Shown: positions 1 to 5,275 of the stretch, one piece after another | How positions within the stretch are numbered: the first letter of the stretch is position 1 | How the letters are laid out: each line of letters opens with the position of its first letter | Source of the DNA: an uncultured Treponema sp. | Lineage (GTDB): Bacteria > Spirochaetota > Spirochaetia > Treponematales > Treponemataceae | DNA: 5,284 nt | Assembly: GCA_937923945.1 (NCBI GenBank) | Contig: CALDWC010000124.1 | Coordinates: 1 to 5,284 of the forward strand | Direction: 5' to 3' | The notes under the pieces: model-generated | Told to the model about the DNA's origin: nothing | The model's input: only the letters and a program-made list of their open reading frames with translations | Databases searched by the model: none | Position numbers and translations under genes: made by a program

Positions 1-110
1 AAAGGTGACACTGAAAAGAAGTCTTTTAAAAACATCAGTTTTTGAAAGATGCCCTTAATTCTCGATTGAATTAATCAGTGCCTTCTTATGGAGGAGAGCA
101 AAATCCGCCG
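1..110. other. Convergent spacer left of argS, with a possible 3' tail of a plus-strand gene
   Basis: From base 1 the plus strand reads as 14 sense codons, rich in Lys, Ser and Asp/Glu, and stops at TGA 43-45. This could be the end of a gene entering from the left and converging on argS. A second plus frame also stays open until TAA at 55-57, so the short stretch alone does not decide the frame. Two A/T-rich hairpins lie here: AAAAAC 28-33 with GTTTTT 38-43, and TTAATTC 55-61 with GAATTAA 68-74. Neither has a GC-rich stem followed by a clean T-run, so I do not call a terminator, although argS transcription must end near or beyond this point. Confidence 0.3.
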
Positions 111-1871
111 TTACATAATTTCCAAAAACGGAATCAGCACCAGTTGCATTGCATTTTGCAAAACCGTTTTTACGATTTTCACAAGCTCTAAACGCGTTAC
201 CGCCAAGTCCGCATTGCCGCACGAAAGTATCGGACAGTCTTTGTAAAAGCGGCTGAAATTTTTTGCCAACTCATAAAGGTAACCGGTAATGATGCTCGAA
301 TCGTACGTTTGCTGTGCCTGCAGCACACGGGCGGGAAAAGCTTCCACGGTTTTGAGCAATTCCCATTCGGTTGATTCGGTTAAAAGTTCCGGTTTGCACG
401 AGCCGCCCTGTAACGACTCGAGCGTTTCGTGTTCTGCTTTCCGCAAAATGGACGAAATTCGTGCTCCCATGTATTGGAGATACGGTCCCGTATTTCCGTT
501 GAAAGATAACGATTCTTTCGGATTAAAGAGCATATCTTTTTTCGGGGTAACTTGCAGCAAAAAATAATGCAAAGCACCAAGTGCAATTTTTTCCGCCGTT
601 CCTTCCGGGTCGTTTACCAACTCTTCGCGCCCCTTTTCTTTGATTTGATCCAAAGCTCCGGCGTGCAACGTGTCAAGTAAATCATCGGCATCGACAACCG
701 TTCCTTCGCGGCTTTTCATTTTACCTTCCGGCAAATTCACCATGCCGTACGAAAGGTGATACAAATCATCTGCCCAAGCGAATCCCAGTTTTTTCAGCAC
801 ATAGAACAGCACTTTAAAGTGATAATCTTGTTCGCTTGCGACGACATAAATCATACTGTCAAACGGCCAATCTTTGTGACGGTTAATTGCCGTGCCGATA
901 TCCTGTGTGATGTAAATGGATGTGCCGTCACCGCGTAAAAGAATTTTTTTGTCCAAACCGATTTCTGCGAGGTCAATCCAAATTGAACCGTCGGCTTCTT
1001 GGTAAAATACTCCGTCAGCCAGTCCTTTGAGAACTTCGTCCTTTCCCAAAAGATAAGAGTCGCTTTCAAAATAGAGTTTGTCAAATGAAATGCCGGTGCG
1101 TTTATAAGTTTCGCCGATTCCCTGCATCGTCCATTCGTTCATCGTCCGCCATAGTTCCATTAACGCGGCATCATCGCCGCGCTCCCAGCTGCGCAACATT
1201 TCCTGCACTTCCTGTGCCGCGTTGGGATTTTCCGTTTCATAGCGATGGTACGCAACGTACATATTACCCACAAAATGATCGCCTTTGATGTGTTCGCTTT
1301 CGGGAGTTTTTCCCTGCGCAAGTTTTTTGTAGGCGAGCATTGATTTACAAATGTGCATTCCGCGGTTATTCACAATATTTACTTTAAAAACATTTGCCCC
1401 GTTAAAAGCGAGGATACGGGAAATACTTTCACCAAGTGCGTCATTCCGTAAATGCCCGAGGTGTAGCGGCTTATTCGTGTTCGGACCTGAAAATTCAATC
1501 ATAATGTTTTTATTTTTTAAGCTTTCGTTAGAACCGTATTTTTCACCCTGCAATTGCACTGCAGAAAATATTTTTTCTGCAACATTTCCTTTCGGTAAAA
1601 AAATATTTAAATATGGACCGGTTGCTTTTGCCGTTCCGAACGTATTGCCCGTTTGCCGATGAAAGTCCGCCGCAAGCCTTTCCGCAATTTTTGCCGGCGA
1701 CTGCTTGAACGTTTTTGCAAACGCAAAAAGCGGAACTCCAATGTCTCCCATTTTACTGTCGGGCGGATTTTCCAATGTCACATCGGCTGCTGTAATTTCT
1801 GCGGCGGCTTCCGGTTTGAGCGTATTTAAAATGTCTGCAAGTTTTTGTTTGAGTGTTTCGCGTTCGTTCAT
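111..1871 (-). CDS. argS: Arginyl-tRNA synthetase (class I)
   Basis: Cytosolic enzyme that charges tRNA-Arg with arginine using ATP. The 586 residues match the usual bacterial ArgS length. In order: an N-terminal ArgS-specific domain (about 5-95), the class I Rossmann catalytic domain with a SGPNTNKPLHLGH block whose HIGH signature is HLGH at 137-140, a KMSKS-type loop GKMKSREGTVV with KMKSR at 384-388, and an alpha-helical anticodon-binding domain (about 455-586) opening with GPYLQYMGARISSI and containing NFSRFYKDCP near 538-547. The chain ends in Met, as many ArgS proteins do. The start at 1869-1871 is supported by GAGGA four bases upstream and a normal family N-terminus. The gene is complete, with no frameshift, and stops with TAA at 111-113. 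It is divergent from the lyase gene across 145 bp. Identification is secure; the left-hand neighbour and the terminator are not resolved. Confidence 0.97.
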   Translation of the reverse strand: MNERETLKQKLADILNTLKPEAAAEITAADVTLENPPDSKMGDIGVPLFAFAKTFKQSPAKIAERLAADFHRQTGNTFGTAKATGPYLNIFLPKGNVAEKIFSAVQLQGEKYGSNESLKNKNIMIEFSGPNTNKPLHLGHLRNDALGESISRILAFNGANVFKVNIVNNRGMHICKSMLAYKKLAQGKTPESEHIKGDHFVGNMYVAYHRYETENPNAAQEVQEMLRSWERGDDAALMELWRTMNEWTMQGIGETYKRTGISFDKLYFESDSYLLGKDEVLKGLADGVFYQEADGSIWIDLAEIGLDKKILLRGDGTSIYITQDIGTAINRHKDWPFDSMIYVVASEQDYHFKVLFYVLKKLGFAWADDLYHLSYGMVNLPEGKMKSREGTVVDADDLLDTLHAGALDQIKEKGREELVNDPEGTAEKIALGALHYFLLQVTPKKDMLFNPKESLSFNGNTGPYLQYMGARISSILRKAEHETLESLQGGSCKPELLTESTEWELLKTVEAFPARVLQAQQTYDSSIITGYLYELAKNFSRFYKDCPILSCGNADLAVTRLELVKIVKTVLQNAMQLVLIPFLEIM

Positions 1872-1875
1872 ATAT

Positions 1876-1880
1876 TCCTC
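1876..1880 (-). promoter_or_regulatory. Ribosome binding site of argS
   Basis: Read on the minus strand, GAGGA lies four bases before the ATG at 1871-1869. The spacing is a little short but usable, and it supports this ATG as the argS start. Confidence 0.7.
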
Positions 1881-1902
1881 ATCAGTTTTAAAATCGGGTA
1901 GT

Positions 1903-1926
1903 AAGCGGCTCGTATACGACTCGCTT
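1903..1926. repeat. Imperfect 24-bp dyad in the argS leader
   Basis: A near-perfect inverted repeat is centred between 1914 and 1915. Outer arms AAGCG (1903-1907) and CGCTT (1922-1926) flank a perfect 10-bp palindrome TCGTATACGA (1910-1919); only the two positions on each side between them fail to match. It lies about 30-55 bases upstream of the argS start, downstream of the candidate argS -10 box, and about 56 bases upstream of the lyase -35 box. It could be a protein-binding operator or a weak hairpin in the argS leader RNA. No T-run follows on either strand, so it is not a terminator. Confidence 0.5.
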
Positions 1927-1939
1927 CGTCAGAGCTTGC

Positions 1940-1973
1940 ATTATAACCGAATGCACAAAAAAAATCCAGTCAA
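1940..1973 (-). promoter_or_regulatory. Candidate argS promoter
   Basis: On the minus strand a perfect TATAAT occupies 1945-1940, which would start transcription near 1933 and give a leader of about 62 bases. The best -35 match, TTGACT at 1973-1968, is separated from it by 22 bp, longer than the usual 16-18. So the -10 box is convincing, but the -35 assignment is not. A T-rich run sits between them. The region is shared back to back with the lyase promoter. Confidence 0.45.
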
Positions 1974-1981
1974 AAATTTTC

Positions 1982-2010
1982 TTGTTATTTTCGGTGAAAA
2001 AATTTATAAT
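1982..2010 (+). promoter_or_regulatory. Sigma-70-type promoter of the C-S lyase gene
   Basis: TTGTTA (1982-1987, four of six consensus bases) and a perfect TATAAT (2005-2010) are separated by exactly 17 bp. Upstream lie A/T tracts (eight A at 1957-1964, AAAAATTTT at 1972-1980) that could act as an UP-like element. The ATG of the downstream gene begins only seven bases after the -10 box, so the expected transcription start falls on or next to the start codon. No Shine-Dalgarno sequence lies between the -10 box and the ATG. Confidence 0.7.
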
Positions 2011-2016
2011 AAACGT

Positions 2017-3201
2017 ATGAATTACGATTTTACAACATTACCGAATCGCCGTGGGCAGCCTTCGATTAAATGGCAGGGAATGCTGGATGAGGCGGATGTC
2101 CCGCAAGGAATTATCCCGTTGACCGTTGCCGATATGGAATTTGCTATGGCACCGGAAATCATTGATGGTTTGCATCGCCACATCAATGAAATGATTTTCG
2201 GCTACACCTACCCTAATGCCGATTTTATTTCGGCGGTGCAACATTGGATGAAAACACGGCATACTTTTGATGTAAAGCCGGAATGGATGGCGCTGACAAC
2301 CGGAGTTGTACCGGCATTTTTTACTGCGATTAAGGCGCTTTCAAAAAAAGGCGATCGTATTGTGATTATGCCGCCGGTTTATCCGCCTTTTTTTATGGCG
2401 GTTGAACGACAAAAACGACACTTGATTGAATGCCCGCTTATCAAAAATAAAGACGGTTTCTACGAAATTGATTTTGACCTTTTTTCAAATATTTGTAAGA
2501 CAAAGAAACCGAAAATTCTTCTTTTTTGTAGTCCGCATAATCCGGTCGGACGGGTGTGGAAAAAAAACGAACTGGAAAAACTTGCCGAAATTTGTTTAAA
2601 GCATCATGTATTTATACTTGCGGATGAAATCCATCACGACATTGTGATGCCCGGACATACGCACACCGTGCTGCAAACGCTTTCACCGGAAGTAACCCGT
2701 AATACCATTACCCATACTTCACTTTCCAAAACCTTTAACCTCGCCGGTATGATGCTCAACGTTAATTTTATTTCCGACAAAAAAGTGCGGGACGCTTTTA
2801 ATGCCGAACTGGATAAACAGGGGCTCCATATTTGTACGGCGCTGGGATTTAAAGCATATGAAATCGCGTACACATCATGCGCTGCATGGCTTGATGAGCT
2901 CTTGACGGTAATTGATACCAACCAAAAACTGGTAACCTCGTCGCTTACCGACACCAAGGTGCAAGCGGCCCCGATTGAAGGCACGTACTTACAATGGCTC
3001 AATTTTCGAAAGCTCCATTTGAACGATGCGGATTTAACCCGTTTTTTGCAGGAAAAAGCTCTTTTGTATGTAAATGACGGATATACATTCGGCAAAATGG
3101 GAAGTGGTTTTGCACGGCTGAACCTCGCTGCTCCGACGGCAAAAATTCAAGAAGCGGTTACTCGATTAAAGCAAGCATTAAAAGAACTAAAAGAAAAATA
3201 A
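2017..3201 (+). CDS. malY: PLP-dependent C-S lyase of the MalY/PatB family (cystalysin-like cystathionine beta-lyase)
   Basis: A cytosolic fold-type I PLP enzyme of 394 residues, with no signal peptide. The family cleaves C-S bonds by alpha,beta-elimination: cystathionine to homocysteine, pyruvate and ammonia, and cysteine to H2S, pyruvate and ammonia. The T. denticola relative is cystalysin (Hly), whose H2S production is tied to haemolysis. Visible features: N-terminal MNYDFTTLPNRRGQPSIKW like the family start; PLTVADMEF at 34-42; GYTYP with Tyr63; VYPPFF with Tyr122; CSPHNPVGR with Asn175; DEIHHDIVMPG with Asp203; SLSKTFNLAGM with the expected PLP-binding Lys238; and FARLNLAAP with the substrate-carboxylate Arg367. 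The reading frame stays open for 104 codons upstream, but those overlap argS antisense and the promoter, so I start at 2017, where the family homology begins. No Shine-Dalgarno is present. A secreted-protein gene follows after 33 bp. An aminotransferase side activity is possible; C-S lyase is the better call. Confidence 0.9.
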   Translation: MNYDFTTLPNRRGQPSIKWQGMLDEADVPQGIIPLTVADMEFAMAPEIIDGLHRHINEMIFGYTYPNADFISAVQHWMKTRHTFDVKPEWMALTTGVVPAFFTAIKALSKKGDRIVIMPPVYPPFFMAVERQKRHLIECPLIKNKDGFYEIDFDLFSNICKTKKPKILLFCSPHNPVGRVWKKNELEKLAEICLKHHVFILADEIHHDIVMPGHTHTVLQTLSPEVTRNTITHTSLSKTFNLAGMMLNVNFISDKKVRDAFNAELDKQGLHICTALGFKAYEIAYTSCAAWLDELLTVIDTNQKLVTSSLTDTKVQAAPIEGTYLQWLNFRKLHLNDADLTRFLQEKALLYVNDGYTFGKMGSGFARLNLAAPTAKIQEAVTRLKQALKELKEK

Positions 3202-3223
3202 ACACTGATAAAATTATATTTTG

Positions 3224-3229
3224 AAGGAG
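3224..3229 (+). promoter_or_regulatory. Ribosome binding site of the exported CGFC protein
   Basis: AAGGAG lies five bases before the ATG at 3235. It is a strong site and contrasts with the lyase gene just upstream, which has none. I see no convincing promoter in the 33-bp gap, so cotranscription with the lyase gene is likely. Confidence 0.8.
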
Positions 3230-3234
3230 AAAAA

Positions 3235-3927
3235 ATGACTCAGAAAAAAAGATTGTTTTTTTTGTTGGTTGTAGGATTCACGGCGTTAGGATTTCTTTCG
3301 GCACAAACAGCAGAACAAAAAAAACTGCTGCTAGAATACGAAGCTCTTTTAAACCGAGTGCAGTATGCAACACAATGTGGGTTTTGCTTTGACGGTAAAA
3401 ATCACGTCGACGAAGAAAAAACAAAGGGGAGCGAGCACTCGTTTTTTGTTGCAGAACAAAACGTATACTTACAAGTTAAAAACAAAAAGACAGGTGCTAT
3501 TTATTATACCCGTAGTTTCGATCTTGTCGACGTAAACGGATCACTTGCCGTGAATGCGGATTATGTGGTGACACAAAATATCCGTATCACCGGACATTGG
3601 AATTTTTTCAAAATGGGTAAAAAACTAAATGTCACAGTCTGCACAGACAACACGTGCAAAAATACTGAAATCGACCTTTATGAAATTAATGCAAAACCCG
3701 TTGCTGTAACTGATGGCGTTTTTTTAACCTTTGCTAAGGGAGTTGAAAAAAAAGCACAAATTGCTACCGTTTCGATAAATGCAAAAGGAGTGCCTGTAAT
3801 TAACCTCGCCAACGAAAAGAAAAATGCGGAAGTTCTACTGAAAAAAATAAAGAAAACGTTTTCACAAAGCGAATATAACAAAATGCAAGCCGATTTAAAC
3901 GCCACATTTACAAAAGCTATCAATTAG
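3235..3927 (+). CDS. Exported protein of unknown function with two cysteine pairs (CGFC and CX4C)
   Basis: I do not recognise a family. The 230-residue product opens with a clear Sec signal peptide: basic KKR at 4-6, a hydrophobic core at about 7-21, and likely signal peptidase I cleavage after LSA (21-23). There is no lipobox cysteine, so it is predicted periplasmic or secreted rather than a lipoprotein. The mature part starts with a charged helix (about 25-45), then CGFC (Cys48, Cys51), a beta-rich middle containing Cys136 and Cys141, and a Lys-rich C-terminal helical segment (about 193-228). These are the only four cysteines, which suggests two disulfides or a metal site. CGFC resembles a thioredoxin-type redox motif, but no thioredoxin fold surrounds it: there is no preceding beta strand with Trp and no cis-Pro segment. 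The start is fixed by AAGGAG and the signal peptide. The gene sits 33 bp after the lyase gene and ends in TAG just before a strong terminator, so it probably closes a two-gene transcript. Confidence 0.85.
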   Translation: MTQKKRLFFLLVVGFTALGFLSAQTAEQKKLLLEYEALLNRVQYATQCGFCFDGKNHVDEEKTKGSEHSFFVAEQNVYLQVKNKKTGAIYYTRSFDLVDVNGSLAVNADYVVTQNIRITGHWNFFKMGKKLNVTVCTDNTCKNTEIDLYEINAKPVAVTDGVFLTFAKGVEKKAQIATVSINAKGVPVINLANEKKNAEVLLKKIKKTFSQSEYNKMQADLNATFTKAIN

Positions 3928-3934
3928 CTTTCGT

Positions 3935-3974
3935 AAAAAAATCGGTTTGCCGAAACAAGCGAACCGATTTTTTT
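3935..3974. terminator. Bidirectional intrinsic terminator between convergent genes
   Basis: The left arm (3935-3950) starts with seven A and ATCGGTT; the right arm (3959-3974) ends with AACCGAT and a T-run. On the plus-strand RNA they form a 16-bp stem with one G-U pair and the 8-base loop CGAAACAA. The outer 13 bp are perfect. The A-run and T-run are symmetrical, so the hairpin has a U-tract in both directions. It begins 8 bp after the stop of the exported CGFC protein and ends 42 bp before the stop of the minus-strand thioredoxin-like gene, so it can serve both. Confidence 0.9.
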
Positions 3975-4016
3975 AAATTTACAGCAATACTAAAGGCAAC
4001 ATTAAGTTACAAAAAT

Positions 4017-5132
4017 CTACTTTTGCACCTTTTGCAAAGCATTATTCATAGCTTCGGTAAACTCATCAAGAGTTCGGCTACCTACAATAATGTCATTCAC
4101 TCCGGAAGCAATAATAGTGCCATTTTTATCGACAAAAATGGTGGTAGGCCACGCCGGTAATCCCTTGAAAAGCGGAGTTAAAGAATCATTGTTTTGTACA
4201 ACCGTGTACTTACAAGCCGCATCTTTGACAATCTTTTTTGCCGTTTCAAGAACATCCTGATTGTCTGGGCTGAGGTCTCCAGTAATCCCGATAACGTTAC
4301 ATTTTTTATCCTTAAATGCTTCATATAGTTTACCAATCTCCGGCAATTCAGCACGACACGGACCACACCAAGTAGCCCACATATTTATCATTGTAACATC
4401 GTAGTCTTTGAATATTTCGCTTGTTACTTTATTTCCGGTTAAATCGATCGTATCAAATTGCAAGTTTTTGATTTTCAACAAAAGTTCTTGAGGCATCATC
4501 GGTGTAGTACACGAAACAGTTTCGCTAGCCGGCAACAGTTGTGAAAGCATCTCCTTGTATATTGCTTGTTCCGCTTCTGTTAAATCATCAGCATTAAATT
4601 CGTTGTAGCCCAAAACTTGCGTGTAGTCTTTCCCTTTCTTTAGGATTTTAGCTTTTTGGTAATTTGTAGGATAACTCGTTACCTCTGATGACACTAATTT
4701 TTCGGGACTTATGCCGGCGATAAGCTCTGTCCTAAAACAAAAAAGACCGTAAACAGGCTTTAAAATCGGAAAGACCTCTTTTTCCAAAGCGGCAAACCAC
4801 TCATCCCAGTTTTTAAAATCAACATTTTGCAATCGTTCATATTCTGCGGTAGCTTTTTCGCTCATGTAAAGGTAAAAAAAACCCTTAAAAAGCGGTTGAT
4901 CAGGTGTTTCGTAATCATCGCCCCATTGGTCTACCCACATATAATCTTCATACTTATCCCAAAATGCCGGACGTTGGATTTTAATACCAAGCGGCATAAA
5001 ATATCGCCAGCCTTCTTTTTTCTGCTCTTCGGTAAGCTCAAAACCACTTTCCGTTTTTCCGCCGGCAAAAATAAGTCCTGCACAGAAAACACAACACATC
5101 ACAAAGCACAACGCTTTATAATTTTTTTTCAT
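4017..5132 (-). CDS. Exported TlpA-type thioredoxin-fold protein with a large unrecognised N-terminal domain
   Basis: This 371-residue protein is predicted to act outside the cytoplasmic membrane as a thiol-disulfide reductase. A Sec signal (KK at 2-3, hydrophobic core at about 7-22) probably ends after Ala23. Residues about 30-215 are an acidic, Tyr/Trp-rich region I cannot assign. Residues about 224-368 form a TlpA/redoxin-type thioredoxin domain: LQFDTIDLTGNKV entry, beta strand VTMINMWATW, active site WCGPC (Cys256, Cys259) followed by RAELPEI, the cis-Pro segment LPAWPTTIFVD (Pro329) and KNGTIIASG. Relatives reduce periplasmic disulfides, often fed electrons by CcdA/DsbD, but neither gene is in view. 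The other mature cysteines are 132, 208, 278 and 307. The start is set by a strong GGAGGA five bases upstream. The gene is convergent with the CGFC-protein gene and shares its terminator. It is longer than a plain TlpA because of the extra domain. The fold is secure; substrate and partners are unknown. Confidence 0.88.
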   Translation of the reverse strand: MKKNYKALCFVMCCVFCAGLIFAGGKTESGFELTEEQKKEGWRYFMPLGIKIQRPAFWDKYEDYMWVDQWGDDYETPDQPLFKGFFYLYMSEKATAEYERLQNVDFKNWDEWFAALEKEVFPILKPVYGLFCFRTELIAGISPEKLVSSEVTSYPTNYQKAKILKKGKDYTQVLGYNEFNADDLTEAEQAIYKEMLSQLLPASETVSCTTPMMPQELLLKIKNLQFDTIDLTGNKVTSEIFKDYDVTMINMWATWCGPCRAELPEIGKLYEAFKDKKCNVIGITGDLSPDNQDVLETAKKIVKDAACKYTVVQNNDSLTPLFKGLPAWPTTIFVDKNGTIIASGVNDIIVGSRTLDEFTEAMNNALQKVQK

Positions 5133-5137
5133 TTGTT

Positions 5138-5143
5138 TCCTCC
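5138..5143 (-). promoter_or_regulatory. Ribosome binding site of the TlpA-like gene
   Basis: On the minus strand GGAGGA lies five bases before the ATG at 5132-5130. It is a near-ideal site and fixes the start, which agrees with the signal peptide. Confidence 0.85.
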
Positions 5144-5158
5144 CAAAATGAAAATCTG

Positions 5159-5170
5159 TTCCTTAAGGAA
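5159..5170. repeat. 12-bp perfect palindrome TTCCTTAAGGAA
   Basis: A self-complementary dodecamer with no spacer, 27 bp upstream of the TlpA-like start and 15 bp upstream of its ribosome binding site. With no loop it would make a poor RNA hairpin, so if functional it is more likely a DNA-binding site. A short palindrome in A/T-rich DNA can also arise by chance. Confidence 0.5.
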
Positions 5171-5203
5171 ACGCTGATTAAAGGCTTGACGCCGTTTAAC
5201 AGC

Positions 5204-5224
5204 ATACTTTGCAAAGCAAAGTAT
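5204..5224. repeat. Perfect 9-bp inverted repeat with a 3-base spacer
   Basis: The arms ATACTTTGC (5204-5212) and GCAAAGTAT (5216-5224) are separated by AAA. In RNA this gives a tight 9-bp hairpin on either strand. On the plus strand the next 16 bases are pyrimidine-rich but not a true T-run; on the minus strand GCTGTTAAA follows. I therefore do not call a terminator. In the minus direction it would sit in the TlpA-like gene's leader if transcription starts near the right edge. Confidence 0.6.
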
Positions 5225-5241
5225 CTCCTTTATTGTTTCTC

Positions 5242-5275
5242 AATGTTCAGTATAATAAGGTAGATTCTGAACATT
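5242..5275. promoter_or_regulatory. Operator-like inverted repeat around a TATAAT box
   Basis: The perfect arms AATGTTCAG (5242-5250) and CTGAACATT (5267-5275) flank a 16-bp spacer. The spacer begins with TATAAT (5251-5256), touching the left arm. Nine matching bases on each side around a -10-like box is the layout expected of a repressor site over a promoter. The plus-strand -35 match is weak (TTTATT 5229-5234, 16 bp spacing), and the regulated gene could be beyond the right edge (plus) or the TlpA-like gene (minus). The regulator is unknown. Confidence 0.5.

Noticed and set aside
55..74. argS terminator at the TTAATTC/GAATTAA hairpin
   Set aside because: The 7-bp stem is almost all A/T and no T-run follows on the minus strand, so it is too weak to call.
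289..1662. Several plus-strand open frames of 60-103 codons inside argS
   Set aside because: They are antisense to a complete, well-conserved argS, have no ribosome binding sites and give low-complexity, implausible proteins.
1872..1945. T-box riboswitch controlling argS
   Set aside because: The leader is only about 60 bases, with no T-box bulge sequence, specifier stem or terminator/antiterminator pair.
2634..3095. 153-codon minus-strand open frame within the lyase gene
   Set aside because: It is fully antisense to conserved lyase motifs, including the Lys238 region, with no supporting start signals or recognisable protein features.
3370..3390. CGFC of the small exported protein as a thioredoxin-fold active site
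   Set aside because: The usual preceding beta strand with an aromatic residue and the later cis-Pro loop are missing, so only a cysteine motif can be claimed.
4827..5177. 116-codon plus-strand open frame over the 5' part of the TlpA-like gene
   Set aside because: It is antisense to the signal peptide and N-terminal domain; the minus-strand gene has a strong ribosome binding site and a real fold.
5203..5226. Seven-codon minus-strand TTG frame after an AAGGAG-like sequence
   Set aside because: It is extremely short, uses a rare start codon and lies wholly inside the 9-3-9 hairpin; no sign of selection for coding.
5230..5274. 14-codon minus-strand frame starting with ATG at 5274-5272
   Set aside because: It has no ribosome binding site and coincides with the inverted repeat, which explains the sequence better.
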